NCBI GenBank assembly: GCA_021823605.1
Contig: JAKANV010000014.1
Coordinates: forward strand, 1-11,441
Reading direction: 5' to 3'
Source of the DNA: a bacterium
Lineage (GTDB): Bacteria > Patescibacteriota > CPR2 > UBA1875 > JAJYID01
Length of the DNA: 11,441 nucleotides
Part shown: positions 4,863-10,919 of the stretch, piece by piece
How the letters are laid out: every line of letters begins with the position of its first letter
How positions within the stretch are numbered: position 1 is the first letter of the stretch
Position numbers and translations under genes: made by a program
The notes under the pieces: model-generated
Database searches by the model: none
Seen by the model: the letters and a program-made list of their open reading frames with translations, nothing else
Told to the model about the DNA's origin: nothing

Positions 4863-5345
4863 TTAAACTTCTACTTTATCACCCACTAAAAATGAGATGT
4901 ACTCTTTTGGTAGCCCACAGTCATGAGCACCTTGAACGACAGTATTTAAATATTTTTCCGAGGGCTCACCTTCTTTTAAACCTGTCCGAAAATAAACCAG
5001 AGCTTTAATCTTCTTTCCATTATCATCTTTGAAATCCATTTCTTCCCTAGCATATAAGTCCTCACCACACTGGCTGCATATACCACTCTTACTTTCTACA
5101 CTATTACAGTTTTCGCACTTATCTAAGCTCGCTAAGTTTTTTTCGCTTATTTCATAAAGCCCACCCCAAACTACATCTCCCTCTGACTCTGTAATGTTTT
5201 CCGGAGCCCCGTCCCATCTTCTTGAGTAGCCGTCAAAAAGAAAGTGATAGTTTTCAAGATATACTCTCTTCAGAAATTTAGAGCCTGGACACCTTTCCGC
5301 CATCTGTTTGTGATTTAAGTTCGAACCATATGCAAAATACTTCAT
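4863..5345 (-). CDS. Gamma-glutamylcyclotransferase-like (AIG2/GGCT) protein with a zinc-ribbon-like insertion
   Basis: The first strand and glycine-rich loop YFAYGSNL (3-10) is the hallmark of the GGCT/AIG2 fold, which in studied members releases 5-oxoproline from gamma-glutamyl amines. VWGGLYEIS (59-67) and LASLDKCE (71-78) follow as expected, and Glu78 aligns with the catalytic acid of the family (LDxxEG). Right there the protein departs from the usual form. It carries Cys77-x2-Cys80 and Cys90-x2-Cys93, a C-x2-C-x9-C-x2-C pattern typical of a small zinc knuckle, before rejoining the fold at DLYAREEMDF (96-105). The substrate is unknown. The ATG at 5345 overlaps the comEA-like stop as ATGA and has GGGGGAG 8 nt upstream. 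It is the fourth gene of the NUDIX-MBL-ComEA operon. Confidence 0.82.
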   Translation of the reverse strand: MKYFAYGSNLNHKQMAERCPGSKFLKRVYLENYHFLFDGYSRRWDGAPENITESEGDVVWGGLYEISEKNLASLDKCENCNSVESKSGICSQCGEDLYAREEMDFKDDNGKKIKALVYFRTGLKEGEPSEKYLNTVVQGAHDCGLPKEYISFLVGDKVEV

Positions 5346-5719
5346 AAACTTATCTCCCCCTTAATTTCTTCAAATTTCACGTCTCCAATTCCTGAAACAT
5401 TTTTCAAATCTTCAATTGCTTTGAATAGGCCATTTTGAGTGCGGTAATCTATGATTTTCTGCGCCGTAACCGGACCAATCCCCTTTAGTTTATCTAACTC
5501 TTCAAGTGTTGCAGTATTGATATTAATTTTTGAAGAAACTTGTTCGCTCCTCACTTCTACAGCTTGGTTTTCTTGTTTTGTCAGCTCGGTTATTTTAATC
5601 GGCTCTTTTTTGTCGTCTGAATATTTGACGAGCAAAAGTCCTGTCCCGCCGATAATTCCAATCACTAGCAAAATACCTATATTATTGTAAATTTTCTGTT
5701 TCTTGTCTTCTTTGTCCAC
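5342..5719 (-). CDS. ComEA-like membrane-anchored helix-hairpin-helix protein
   Basis: A 125-residue protein with a short charged N-terminus, one hydrophobic segment (about 13-31), a linker, and a C-terminal double helix-hairpin-helix domain (about 65-125). The domain has ININTATLEELDKLKGIG (65-82) and NVSGIGDVKFEEIKGEI (107-123). This is the layout of ComEA, which binds double-stranded DNA outside the membrane during natural uptake; the topology predicts the HhH domain outside. No comEC is in the window. The GTG start at 5719 is directly next to the TAG stop of the MBL-fold gene, with GGAG 6 nt upstream, so translation is coupled. A different DNA-binding role cannot be excluded. Confidence 0.82.
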   Translation of the reverse strand: MDKEDKKQKIYNNIGILLVIGIIGGTGLLLVKYSDDKKEPIKITELTKQENQAVEVRSEQVSSKININTATLEELDKLKGIGPVTAQKIIDYRTQNGLFKAIEDLKNVSGIGDVKFEEIKGEISL

Positions 5720-6298
5720 CTACTTCTCCGGATTTCTGACCATTCCTCCGTGTCCCGGAATTATATAGTCGCACATGTCAATCAGCTTTCTCCTGCTCAC
5801 TTCCAGCTCTTCCTGACTGGTTGCTTCAGGATCTATCTCCGGCGTTAAGTCTTCATACCACCAAACATCTCCGGCAATACAAACCGCACCTTTATCCGTC
5901 CTGACCAAAAGCGATGCATGGATATCTCCGCCATGACCCGGTGTCGCTACCATTGTAATGTCATTGGATATCGAAAACTCCTCATCGTTTGAGTGAAATC
6001 GGTGTTCATCTCCCCGATGATAGCCATAACGGTCAATGATTGTAGCATTTTCGAAAACCGCCCGATTCATTGTGTGGTCCAAGTGTTCGTGAGTAGTAAA
6101 AACATAGTTTATATCTTCTAGAGCTAAGCCATGCTCACCTAAGGCGAAAATGTACATGCCAATAGATTGATGGGTTCCTGGATCAACAATCATATTTATG
6201 TCTTTGTCACGAACCAAAGTACAGGTTGAGGCATAGTTATGCAGCCCGTCATTAATCTCTTTGTTGTAACCTTTTATCAAAACATCAACTTGCGCCAT
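5720..6298 (-). CDS. Metallo-beta-lactamase-fold hydrolase (MBLAC1-like)
   Basis: Counting from the ATG at 6298 (192 aa), the metal ligands of the MBL fold are all present: THEHLDH (69-75) gives His70, His72, Asp74 and His75; TPGHGGD (119-125) gives His122; AGD (142-144) gives Asp144; PGHGG (181-185) gives His183. The set implies a dinuclear zinc hydrolase. The opening STCTLVRDKDINMIVDPG resembles MBLAC1-type proteins more than RNase Z, glyoxalase II or lactamases, but the substrate is unknown. I prefer the ATG at 6298, with GGAG 6 nt upstream, over an in-frame TTG at 6310. The gene overlaps the NUDIX gene by 14 bp and abuts the comEA-like gene. Confidence 0.85.
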   Translation of the reverse strand: MAQVDVLIKGYNKEINDGLHNYASTCTLVRDKDINMIVDPGTHQSIGMYIFALGEHGLALEDINYVFTTHEHLDHTMNRAVFENATIIDRYGYHRGDEHRFHSNDEEFSISNDITMVATPGHGGDIHASLLVRTDKGAVCIAGDVWWYEDLTPEIDPEATSQEELEVSRRKLIDMCDYIIPGHGGMVRNPEK

Positions 6299-6767
6299 TT
6301 GATTCTCCAAAGTTATTATTTAGTTCTTTAAAAAATGGCTTCTTATTTTCCAGCCATTCTATAATACCATCTTTAATTTCAGGTGGCATAATCTCTATAT
6401 TTCGAAGATCTTCTTTCTTTACAGTTACGAATTCTATGTGTTCTAGTTTGCTAGAAACTGATTCCCTTTCCAAATCAACTTCAAATATTACATTTACCTC
6501 ATGCTGAAGTTTAGCTTCGTCATAATCAAAAATATTCTCACACAATCCAACAAACGAAGTTATCTTATGTCCAACCTCACCCATTTCTTCGACGATTTCT
6601 CTACCTAGAGCATCTCGTGCCGACTCACCGTTTTCTATATGTCCTCCAGGCAGAAAAAACCACTTCTTGCCAACTGGACGACAGAGAACAACATCTCCGC
6701 TCGGAGTCAGCAAAAGTCCCCTTGCTAGAAAGTGAATATCAGATTTTGGAGAATAATACTTTTTCAT
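6285..6767 (-). CDS. NUDIX hydrolase
   Basis: A single-domain NUDIX protein of 160 residues. The box is complete: Gly42-x5-Glu48-x7-Arg56-Glu57-x2-Glu60-Glu61-x-Gly63, in GHIENGESARDALGREIVEE (42-61). The family cleaves nucleoside diphosphates linked to another moiety, with Mg2+ held by the glutamates. The strand VVLCRPVGKKWFFLPGG (26-42) leads into the box, as in small nucleotide-pool NUDIX enzymes; the substrate cannot be told. The ATG at 6767 has no Shine-Dalgarno. A TATATT hexamer ends exactly 7 nt before the ATG, so the mRNA may be leaderless. It is the first gene of a packed operon with the MBL-fold, ComEA-like and GGCT-like genes. Confidence 0.9.
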   Translation of the reverse strand: MKKYYSPKSDIHFLARGLLLTPSGDVVLCRPVGKKWFFLPGGHIENGESARDALGREIVEEMGEVGHKITSFVGLCENIFDYDEAKLQHEVNVIFEVDLERESVSSKLEHIEFVTVKKEDLRNIEIMPPEIKDGIIEWLENKKPFFKELNNNFGESNGAS

Positions 6768-6774
6768 AAAGTTT

Positions 6775-6803
6775 AATATACTCTAATATTTCTCTTTTTA
6801 TAA
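6775..6803 (-). promoter_or_regulatory. Possible leaderless promoter of the NUDIX operon
   Basis: TTATAA (6803-6798), a 17-bp spacer and TATATT (6780-6775). The -10 box ends 7 nt before the A of the NUDIX start codon, so transcription would begin at or next to that codon. The -35 box lies inside a small hairpin sequence, CTCTTATAAAAAGAG (6806-6792). Confidence 0.45.
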
Positions 6804-6812
6804 GAGCTTTAA

Positions 6813-6844
6813 ATAAGGAAGGCTTCACCCAGAGCCTTCCTTAT
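6813..6844 (-). terminator. Hairpin ending the methyltransferase unit
   Basis: A perfect 12-bp stem ATAAGGAAGGCT / AGCCTTCCTTAT (6844-6833 with 6824-6813) with an 8-nt loop, 35 bp after the methyltransferase stop. On the minus strand it runs into TTTAAAG, so the U-tract is weak. It probably terminates or stabilises the 3' end and separates this unit from the NUDIX operon. Confidence 0.6.
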
Positions 6845-6879
6845 GTTAAAGAAAAACTACTGATGAAGCCCAGTTTGGA

Positions 6880-7464
6880 TCATACCTTCACAAGAGTGAC
6901 CTCCAAATCAACCTTTCTGACCCCCGGAACTGCTAGGTCAAAATGTGATTTGAAATAACGACAGATGCGATCCCCCCTCCGCGTCTTTCTGCTAGATACC
7001 AGGAACTTCGCATGTGTCTGATGATGTTGCGGATGATCGGGATTGAAGAAGTCAAACGCCTTGGGATGAACCACCCGTGTGTGAGTTGGGTCAACGACAG
7101 CGTTGGCATGTTTCCAGTACGGCACTGCCACACTAACTTTCCCACCAGGACGAAGAACCCTGTAGACTTCCTCGAAAAAGACATAGAACCCGTCGCCCGA
7201 ATAGTCCGGTACCTGGTGTGGAATATGTTCAACCAAATGGTTCACGACCACTGTTTCGAAATGACTACTCGGAAGATCCCAGGGGAAGGTAAAGGCATCA
7301 AAGTGCTCATCTGCCCTTATTCCCAAAGATAGGTCGACGTTCAACCAGCCTTCTCTGTAATCCTTGCCACACCCAATGTTAAGCCAAAGAGGCAGCAAGT
7401 GTGCAAGCGGAAGTGTGAACACGTTCTTGCCGACAGGAATAGCCAAATCTTCTTTGGTAGCCAT
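6880..7464 (-). CDS. Class I SAM-dependent methyltransferase
   Basis: A 194-residue methyltransferase of the type-11 group. SAM-binding motif I is LNIGCGKDYREGW (28-40), followed by the acidic end of strand 2 in NVDL (42-45, Asp44). FPWDLP (60-65) and VVNHLVEHIPH (73-83) match motifs after strand 3 and strand 4, and YRVLRPGGKVSVAVPYW (101-117) is the familiar post-motif region. The C-terminal part is rich in histidine and basic residues (about 118-175) and may bind the substrate, which is unknown. The ATG at 7464 has a very strong G-rich Shine-Dalgarno, GGAAGGGGG, 7 nt upstream. It stands alone between a promoter (7559-7531) and a hairpin (6844-6813). Its GC content seems higher than that of the neighbouring NUDIX operon, a possible sign of separate origin. 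Confidence 0.85.
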   Translation of the reverse strand: MATKEDLAIPVGKNVFTLPLAHLLPLWLNIGCGKDYREGWLNVDLSLGIRADEHFDAFTFPWDLPSSHFETVVVNHLVEHIPHQVPDYSGDGFYVFFEEVYRVLRPGGKVSVAVPYWKHANAVVDPTHTRVVHPKAFDFFNPDHPQHHQTHAKFLVSSRKTRRGDRICRYFKSHFDLAVPGVRKVDLEVTLVKV

Positions 7465-7499
7465 CCGGCCACCCCCTTCCTATATCTGCATTTTGAATG

Positions 7500-7528
7500 A
7501 AAAAAGAGCTCCCCCAAACTTAAGAGCT
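7500..7528 (-). terminator. Weak intrinsic terminator after recG
   Basis: A 5-bp stem AGCTC / GAGCT (7528-7524 with 7511-7507) with a 12-nt loop, then CTTTTTT. It sits 36 bp after the recG stop. It overlaps the predicted start of the methyltransferase transcript, so it acts on read-through from recG rather than on that transcript. The stem is short. Confidence 0.4.
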
Positions 7529-7530
7529 TT

Positions 7531-7559
7531 ATTATAGATTATTTTTTGTAATCTGTAAA
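7531..7559 (-). promoter_or_regulatory. Promoter of the methyltransferase gene
   Basis: TTTACA (7559-7554), a 17-bp spacer and the perfect -10 box TATAAT (7536-7531), located just beyond the recG stop codon. The predicted start is near 7524, giving a leader of about 60 nt with the G-rich Shine-Dalgarno at its end. Confidence 0.75.
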
Positions 7560-7563
7560 TCTT

Positions 7564-9615
7564 TCATTCCAAATTTGCTACGCCGTCATACCTAGAGATT
7601 TTTTCGGCAAGTAACGGGAAATCTTCCACATTATTCTTTTTCAGGAAATTTTTAGCTTCGGTTTTAGTGCGTTTAATCAGCTGAACATCCATCAGATTCT
7701 TTGTATTTATGTCAGGCAGTCCATGCTGGCGCTCACCGAGAACTTCTCCCGGTCCGCGAATCTCTAGATCTTCCTCGGCTATTTTGAATCCGTCGTTTGT
7801 TTTCGTTATTGCGTCTAATCTTTTTTGGACAGTTTCGGATTCATTGTCGGTAAAGAGAAAACAGTAAGACTGGTATTTCCCTCGCCCGACTCTGCCACGG
7901 AACTGATGGAGCTGGGCAAGTCCAAATCTGTCAGCTCCCTCAATAATCATTATCGTCGCATTCGGCACGTCGACACCAACCTCGACTAATGAGGTCGAAA
8001 CGAGAATGTTCGTCTTGCCAGTGGCGAAGTCCTTCATTATCCTTTCTTTCTCCTCCGGCCGCATTTTCCCGTGAATCATGGCGACTTTCAGATCGGTGAA
8101 CACCATTCGCGACAACCTTTCATATTCTGCCGTGACACTTTTTAGCTCCATAGTTTCAGAGTCGTCAATTAGCGGACAAATAACGAAAACCTGTCTGCCC
8201 TTCTTCACCGTATGGCGGATAAACTCATATGAATCTTGCTTCTTCTCGGGAGGAATGACAAATGTCGCCACTTTTTTACGTCCCTGTGGCATCTCGTCAA
8301 TTACGGAAATATCCAGGTCACCATAAACTGATAATGTCAGAGTTCTAGGAATTGGTGTAGCCGACATGGAGAGAAAATGCGGCATCGTGCCCTTTTGCCC
8401 TGACTTTTGTCGTAATTTTGCGCGCTGACCTACGCCGAATCTATGCTGCTCGTCGACGATTACGAACGCTAGATTCCAGAATTCTATATCCTCTTTCAAA
8501 ACGGCATGAGTACCGACTAGAATCTGCACTTCCCCATCTTTGACCTCTTTTAAAATTCGATTTCTTTCCGATTTCTTTGTCTTTCCCGTCAAGATTTCCA
8601 CTTTAATCTCGAATGACTCGAGCATTTTCTTTAGAGATTCGAAATGCTGTTTGGCGAGGATTTCTGTCGGAGCTAAAAATACCGCTTGGAATCCGTCGTT
8701 AGCCACCATCAGTGATGCCATCGCTGAAACTACCGTTTTTCCCGAGCCAACATCACCCTCAAGCAAACGATTCATCGGAACCGGTTTCTCTAAGTCTTTG
8801 ATAATTTCCCAAGTCGCTTTTTTCTGTGCATTTGTCAGAGTAAATCCTAGCTTTTTGACGAACTCCTTTGATATCTCCTCATTAAATCGGATAGATATTG
8901 CCCGGTTCTTATCCAGTGCCTTCCTCTGATTCTGAACGGCAACCTGCAGTAAAAACATTTCGTCAAAATTCAGCCGATCAATCGCTTTTTCGAGCTGAAA
9001 AGAGTTATCCGGAAAATGAAGCTGGCGAATCATGGCAGAATAACTCATCAAACTTTGGTTTTTTATAACCTCCGCCGGCAGATATTCTTTGAATGAATAG
9101 ATAACTTTGATTAGCCTAGAAACTTGATACCGGAGCCAACGCGAAGATAATCCGTCAGTTTCTTTGTAAGTCGGCACTATTTTTCCGAGATGCGTTTGCT
9201 CCTCTGATTTCTTTTCATATGCCGGCGACTTCATGAGCGCTTGGCCATATTCACGTTCAACTCTTCCTGCAAGGAGAACTTCATCGCCCTGTTTCATATT
9301 TTTAATTAAGAATGGCTGATTGAACCAAACCGCTTTCATAGTGCCGGTTTTGTCAGCGATAATTGCCTCGGTGATGTACATTCTGCGCCTTGCCGAACGT
9401 TTATTGCCGATACTCCAAATGTTTCCCTGAATACAGTAGGTTCCAGGCGGCCTGACTTTGGCGATTTCCGTAATTTTGGAAAAATCTTCCCAAGTTCTCG
9501 GCAAATATAAAAGCAAGTCTTCAACCGTTTCGATGTGAAGCTTTTCTAACTTTTTCTGATATACCGAGCCCACCCCCGTCAGCTCTGAAACTTTAGTTTT
9601 AAGCGTTATGGGCAT
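7564..9615 (-). CDS. recG: ATP-dependent DNA helicase RecG
   Basis: RecG remodels stalled replication forks and branch-migrates Holliday junctions. The 683 residues match the family length. An N-terminal region begins with an HhH-like stretch, LTGVGSVYQKKLEKL (12-26), followed by the OB-fold wedge (about 60-135) that splits the junction. The helicase core has all superfamily 2 motifs: Walker A GDVGSGKT (287-294), DEQHRFG (388-394), SATPIPRTL (418-426) and motif VI QFRGRVGRG (571-579). GPGEVLGERQHGLPD (621-635) is the family-specific segment after motif VI. The ATG at 9615 lies 16 bp after tyrS and has no clear Shine-Dalgarno, so translation may depend on coupling or an A-rich leader. Confidence 0.97.
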   Translation of the reverse strand: MPITLKTKVSELTGVGSVYQKKLEKLHIETVEDLLLYLPRTWEDFSKITEIAKVRPPGTYCIQGNIWSIGNKRSARRRMYITEAIIADKTGTMKAVWFNQPFLIKNMKQGDEVLLAGRVEREYGQALMKSPAYEKKSEEQTHLGKIVPTYKETDGLSSRWLRYQVSRLIKVIYSFKEYLPAEVIKNQSLMSYSAMIRQLHFPDNSFQLEKAIDRLNFDEMFLLQVAVQNQRKALDKNRAISIRFNEEISKEFVKKLGFTLTNAQKKATWEIIKDLEKPVPMNRLLEGDVGSGKTVVSAMASLMVANDGFQAVFLAPTEILAKQHFESLKKMLESFEIKVEILTGKTKKSERNRILKEVKDGEVQILVGTHAVLKEDIEFWNLAFVIVDEQHRFGVGQRAKLRQKSGQKGTMPHFLSMSATPIPRTLTLSVYGDLDISVIDEMPQGRKKVATFVIPPEKKQDSYEFIRHTVKKGRQVFVICPLIDDSETMELKSVTAEYERLSRMVFTDLKVAMIHGKMRPEEKERIMKDFATGKTNILVSTSLVEVGVDVPNATIMIIEGADRFGLAQLHQFRGRVGRGKYQSYCFLFTDNESETVQKRLDAITKTNDGFKIAEEDLEIRGPGEVLGERQHGLPDINTKNLMDVQLIKRTKTEAKNFLKKNNVEDFPLLAEKISRYDGVANLE

Positions 9616-9631
9616 CTTATTTTTTGTTTAA

Positions 9632-10816
9632 TTATTTTTCAGATAGCTCTATGAATCGTCTTTTCCCGACCTGAACCGTGTGCTTTCCCTTTTCTAGTGT
9701 GTAATCAATATCGGTAACTGTCTTGTCATTATCTTTAATGCCATTCTGCTGGATTAATCTTCTAGCATCTGACTTAGAACTCACCGTCTTTGATTCAACT
9801 AAAACGTCCACTAGTTTACTGTCCTTTGAGTATTTGGCTTTTGGCATCTCGGTTGGTTTCTCTTTGTTTTTGAATATCTGCTCAAATTCCTTGGCAGCTT
9901 TCTCGGCTTCTTTCTCACCATGATATCTTTTGGTAATTTCAAAGGCTAGCTTCGCCTTGATATTTCTCGGATTTTCTCCAGCTTTTAAATCTTTTTCATA
10001 TTTTTTAATTTCATTCATTGGCACATCAGTAACCATGGTAAAGTATCGGATGATGAGATCGTCTTTTATTGACATGATTTTACCGTACATGTCATTTGGC
10101 GCATCTTCTATCAAAATCACATTACCCCAAGAGGTGCTCATCTTTCTGCCGTCAGTGCCTTCTATAAGTTCAAACGTTAGGACATCTTGCGGCTTCATGC
10201 CTCTTTTTTTCTGCAAAACTCTTCCAGCCATCATATTAAAGAGCTGATCATTACCCCCTATTTCAATGTCGGCTTTTATCGCCACTGAGTCCAACCCCTG
10301 TAAAACCGGGTAAAGGATTTCATGCAATCCGATAGGTTTACCTGTCTCAAACCTCTCTTTAAAGTTTTCTCTTTCTATCATCTGAGCAACCGTAAAGTCC
10401 ATCGCCCCTTCCAATATTTCCTGTCCGCTAGTTTTGCCAAGCCATTCACTGTTGTAGTGAAGCTCAGCTTTTTTCATATCAATAATCTTGCCCAACTGCT
10501 CTTTGTATGTTTTTAAGTTCTCTTCAATTTGTTTAAGCGTCAAAGGTTGACGCGCCGCGTCTTTGTCAGAAGCATCACCTATTTGGGCCGTAAAGTCACC
10601 AACTATTAAAACAACGGTGTGTCCCATGTCTTGAAGCTTTCGAAGCGTCCAAAGAACAACTCCTCTACCAATATGAATTTTAGGACCAGTTGGATCTATG
10701 CCGTGTTTGACTCTGAGTTTTTTCCCTGATTTTAGAGCTTTCTCTAAATGATCACGCTCTATTGCATGTGTAACGCCGCGAGTTAGAAGTTCTTCAATTT
10801 CTTTTTCTTTTGACAC
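9632..10816 (-). CDS. tyrS: Tyrosyl-tRNA synthetase
   Basis: The class I synthetase charges tRNA-Tyr. Its 394 residues contain the catalytic Rossmann domain with HGIDPTGPKIHIGR (38-51), where the HIGH motif reads HIGR, the tyrosine-pocket region YPVLQGLDSVAI (169-180) and IEIGGNDQL (184-192), and the KMSKS loop as KMSTS (225-229) in DGRKMSTSWGN. The C-terminal S4 RNA-binding domain (about 334-392) has DARRLIQQNGI (351-361). The start is GTG at 10816 with AGAAAGGA 7 nt upstream. The gene is transcribed from TTGAAT-17-TATAAT and is followed after 16 bp by recG. No T-box leader is visible: the 5' leader is only about 33 nt. Confidence 0.96.
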   Translation of the reverse strand: MSKEKEIEELLTRGVTHAIERDHLEKALKSGKKLRVKHGIDPTGPKIHIGRGVVLWTLRKLQDMGHTVVLIVGDFTAQIGDASDKDAARQPLTLKQIEENLKTYKEQLGKIIDMKKAELHYNSEWLGKTSGQEILEGAMDFTVAQMIERENFKERFETGKPIGLHEILYPVLQGLDSVAIKADIEIGGNDQLFNMMAGRVLQKKRGMKPQDVLTFELIEGTDGRKMSTSWGNVILIEDAPNDMYGKIMSIKDDLIIRYFTMVTDVPMNEIKKYEKDLKAGENPRNIKAKLAFEITKRYHGEKEAEKAAKEFEQIFKNKEKPTEMPKAKYSKDSKLVDVLVESKTVSSKSDARRLIQQNGIKDNDKTVTDIDYTLEKGKHTVQVGKRRFIELSEK

Positions 10817-10851
10817 TTTAATTTCCTTTCTAGGATATTCATAAAAACCTG

Positions 10852-10880
10852 TTCAATTATACTTTCTTTTTTGCTATAAT
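10852..10880 (+). promoter_or_regulatory. Promoter of the PBP gene (extended -10)
   Basis: TATAAT (10875-10880) is preceded by TGC, giving a TGnTATAAT extended -10. The -35 at 17 bp is weak (TTCAAT, 10852-10857), which an extended -10 can compensate. It overlaps the divergent tyrS promoter almost fully. Confidence 0.7.
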
Positions 10881-10884
10881 TCAA
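10856..10884 (-). promoter_or_regulatory. Promoter of tyrS-recG
   Basis: TTGAAT (10884-10879), a 17-bp spacer and the perfect TATAAT (10861-10856). Its -35 shares bases 10879-10880 with the plus-strand -10, and its -10 shares 10856-10857 with the plus-strand -35, so only one polymerase can occupy the site at a time. Confidence 0.78.
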
Positions 10885-10919
10885 ACGTTACAAAACGAAA
10901 TCAATAACTTTAATAATAT

